Positions 12,273 to 12,698 of a stretch of DNA of 12,698 bases are shown one piece after another. Origin of the DNA: an uncultured Bacilli bacterium (GTDB lineage: Bacteria > Bacillota_I > Bacilli_A > RF39 > UBA660). The stretch covers positions 1-12,698 of the forward strand of contig CANRHM010000031.1 of the NCBI GenBank assembly GCA_947630415.1. The letters are read 5' to 3'. The notes under the pieces are model-generated. The model was not told where the DNA came from. It saw only the letters and a program-made list of their open reading frames with translations, and did no database searches. Within the stretch, counting starts at the first letter, position 1. Each line of letters opens with the position of its first letter. The translations under genes and the position numbers were made by a program.

Positions 12273-12698
12273 TCACTCCTTCCCAAATTTACTCAAGAGA
12301 TCATTAAAAGGATTTTGTTCTTGTTTTAATTCATCCTCGCTTAATAATTTCCAGCCAGTCCCTTGAAATTCACTAAAATCTTCCACCTCAGTAAACTTTA
12401 GTGGAATCTCTAAAACAATATTCTGCCATAAAAGCGCTTGAAAATCAAGAGTATTTTGATTACTTTCTAAAGTTTCTAATGGTTCTTTCGCTAATTCAAA
12501 AGAAAATGGATAGACGACTTCTTTTAAACTAATGGCATCTTGTAAGGTCATGGTACCACTTGCTTTGATATCAATCACGTTTTCATCTTCCGCATTTTTA
12601 TAAATCTTTCCTACCACTTTGATAGGCGATAAATCTAAGATTTCACTATTTTGATAAACTTCGTTTGGAAGTGTTACCTCTTGATCGATATTCATTTC
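12273..12698 (-). CDS. YceD/DUF177 family protein, N-terminus outside the window
   Basis: This is the DUF177 protein (YlbN in Bacillus) typically encoded just before rpmF and linked in other bacteria to 23S rRNA accumulation. About 141 codons are visible. Recognisable features are the ISGTL-like core KASGTMTLQDAISLKEVVYPFSFEL and the C-terminal acidic segment ending in NPFNDLLSKFGKE. No Cys motif is present near the C-terminus, as in other Bacilli. The first Met in view (12695) is preceded in frame by a Glu codon, and the family normally has some 15-20 more N-terminal residues, so the true start is probably to the right of the window. The last codons (AAG GAG TGA) double as the rpmF ribosome binding site. 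Confidence 0.85.
   Translation of the reverse strand, partial: EMNIDQEVTLPNEVYQNSEILDLSPIKVVGKIYKNAEDENVIDIKASGTMTLQDAISLKEVVYPFSFELAKEPLETLESNQNTLDFQALLWQNIVLEIPLKFTEVEDFSEFQGTGWKLLSEDELKQEQNPFNDLLSKFGKE

Noticed and set aside
12181..12366. Plus-strand open frame across rpmF and yceD
   Set aside because: Antisense to two well-supported genes and without any recognisable feature.
1..12698. Alternative (Mollicutes-type) genetic code
   Set aside because: TGA ends yigZ and yceD at the expected family lengths, and Trp is encoded by TGG, so the standard bacterial code applies.
1..12698. tRNA genes, CRISPR arrays, insertion sequences, integrases or riboswitches
   Set aside because: No cloverleaf, regular spaced repeats, transposase or recombinase frames were seen, and the leaders are too short for known riboswitch classes.

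Overview
This is an AT-rich, chromosomal, housekeeping stretch from a low-GC Gram-positive bacterium (Firmicutes, probably class Bacilli or a relative such as Erysipelotrichia). The evidence is the adjacent spoIIGA and sigE sporulation genes, the Bacillus-like yceD-rpmF pair, an RNase HIII with its N-terminal TBP-like domain, strong AGGAGG ribosome binding sites and compact U-tailed terminators. TGA is used as a stop (yigZ, yceD) and TGG encodes Trp, so the code is standard and not the Mollicutes code. There are no tRNAs, rRNAs, CRISPR arrays or mobile elements.

Layout. Positions 1-50 hold the end of an upstream plus-strand gene and its terminator. Positions 86-1012 encode a membrane-anchored transglutaminase-like protein. 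Positions 1021-6570 (minus) are a five-gene, closely spaced operon in transcription order uvrC, an unknown 139-aa gene, mutL, an unknown 209-aa gene, and miaA. It combines excision repair, mismatch repair and tRNA modification. Positions 6727-7311 (plus) are yigZ, with a perfect consensus promoter. Positions 7313-8334 (minus) are cvpA-trxA, and 8477-9379 (plus) is rnhC, reading away from cvpA. From rnhC to uvrC the order looks like a condensed version of the Bacillus rnhC-zapA-cvpA-polX-mutS2-(etf)-trxA-uvrC neighbourhood. Positions 9390-10223 (minus) encode an unknown single-pass membrane protein with a disordered acidic tail and a short conserved-looking motif. Positions 10414-11972 (minus) are spoIIGA then sigE, the membrane protease and the mother-cell sigma factor it activates. 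Positions 12053-12698 (minus) are yceD (5' end outside the window) and rpmF.

Transcription units are small and alternate in strand. Convergent pairs share compact terminator hairpins that include stop codons. Divergent pairs share short promoter regions. Within operons the ribosome binding site often overlaps the previous gene's stop codon.

Two observations stand out. First, ribosomal protein L32 begins with a nine-residue leader ending in ..NIQLF before AVPF. This closely resembles the leader of Firmicutes L27 that is removed by the protease Prp, and removal here would give exactly the normal mature L32 N-terminus. Second, sigE has a perfect Spo0A box (TGTCGAA) overlapping the -35 of a promoter with a 21-bp spacer, placed between spoIIGA and sigE. 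A second promoter of similar architecture lies before spoIIGA, directly after the rpmF terminator.
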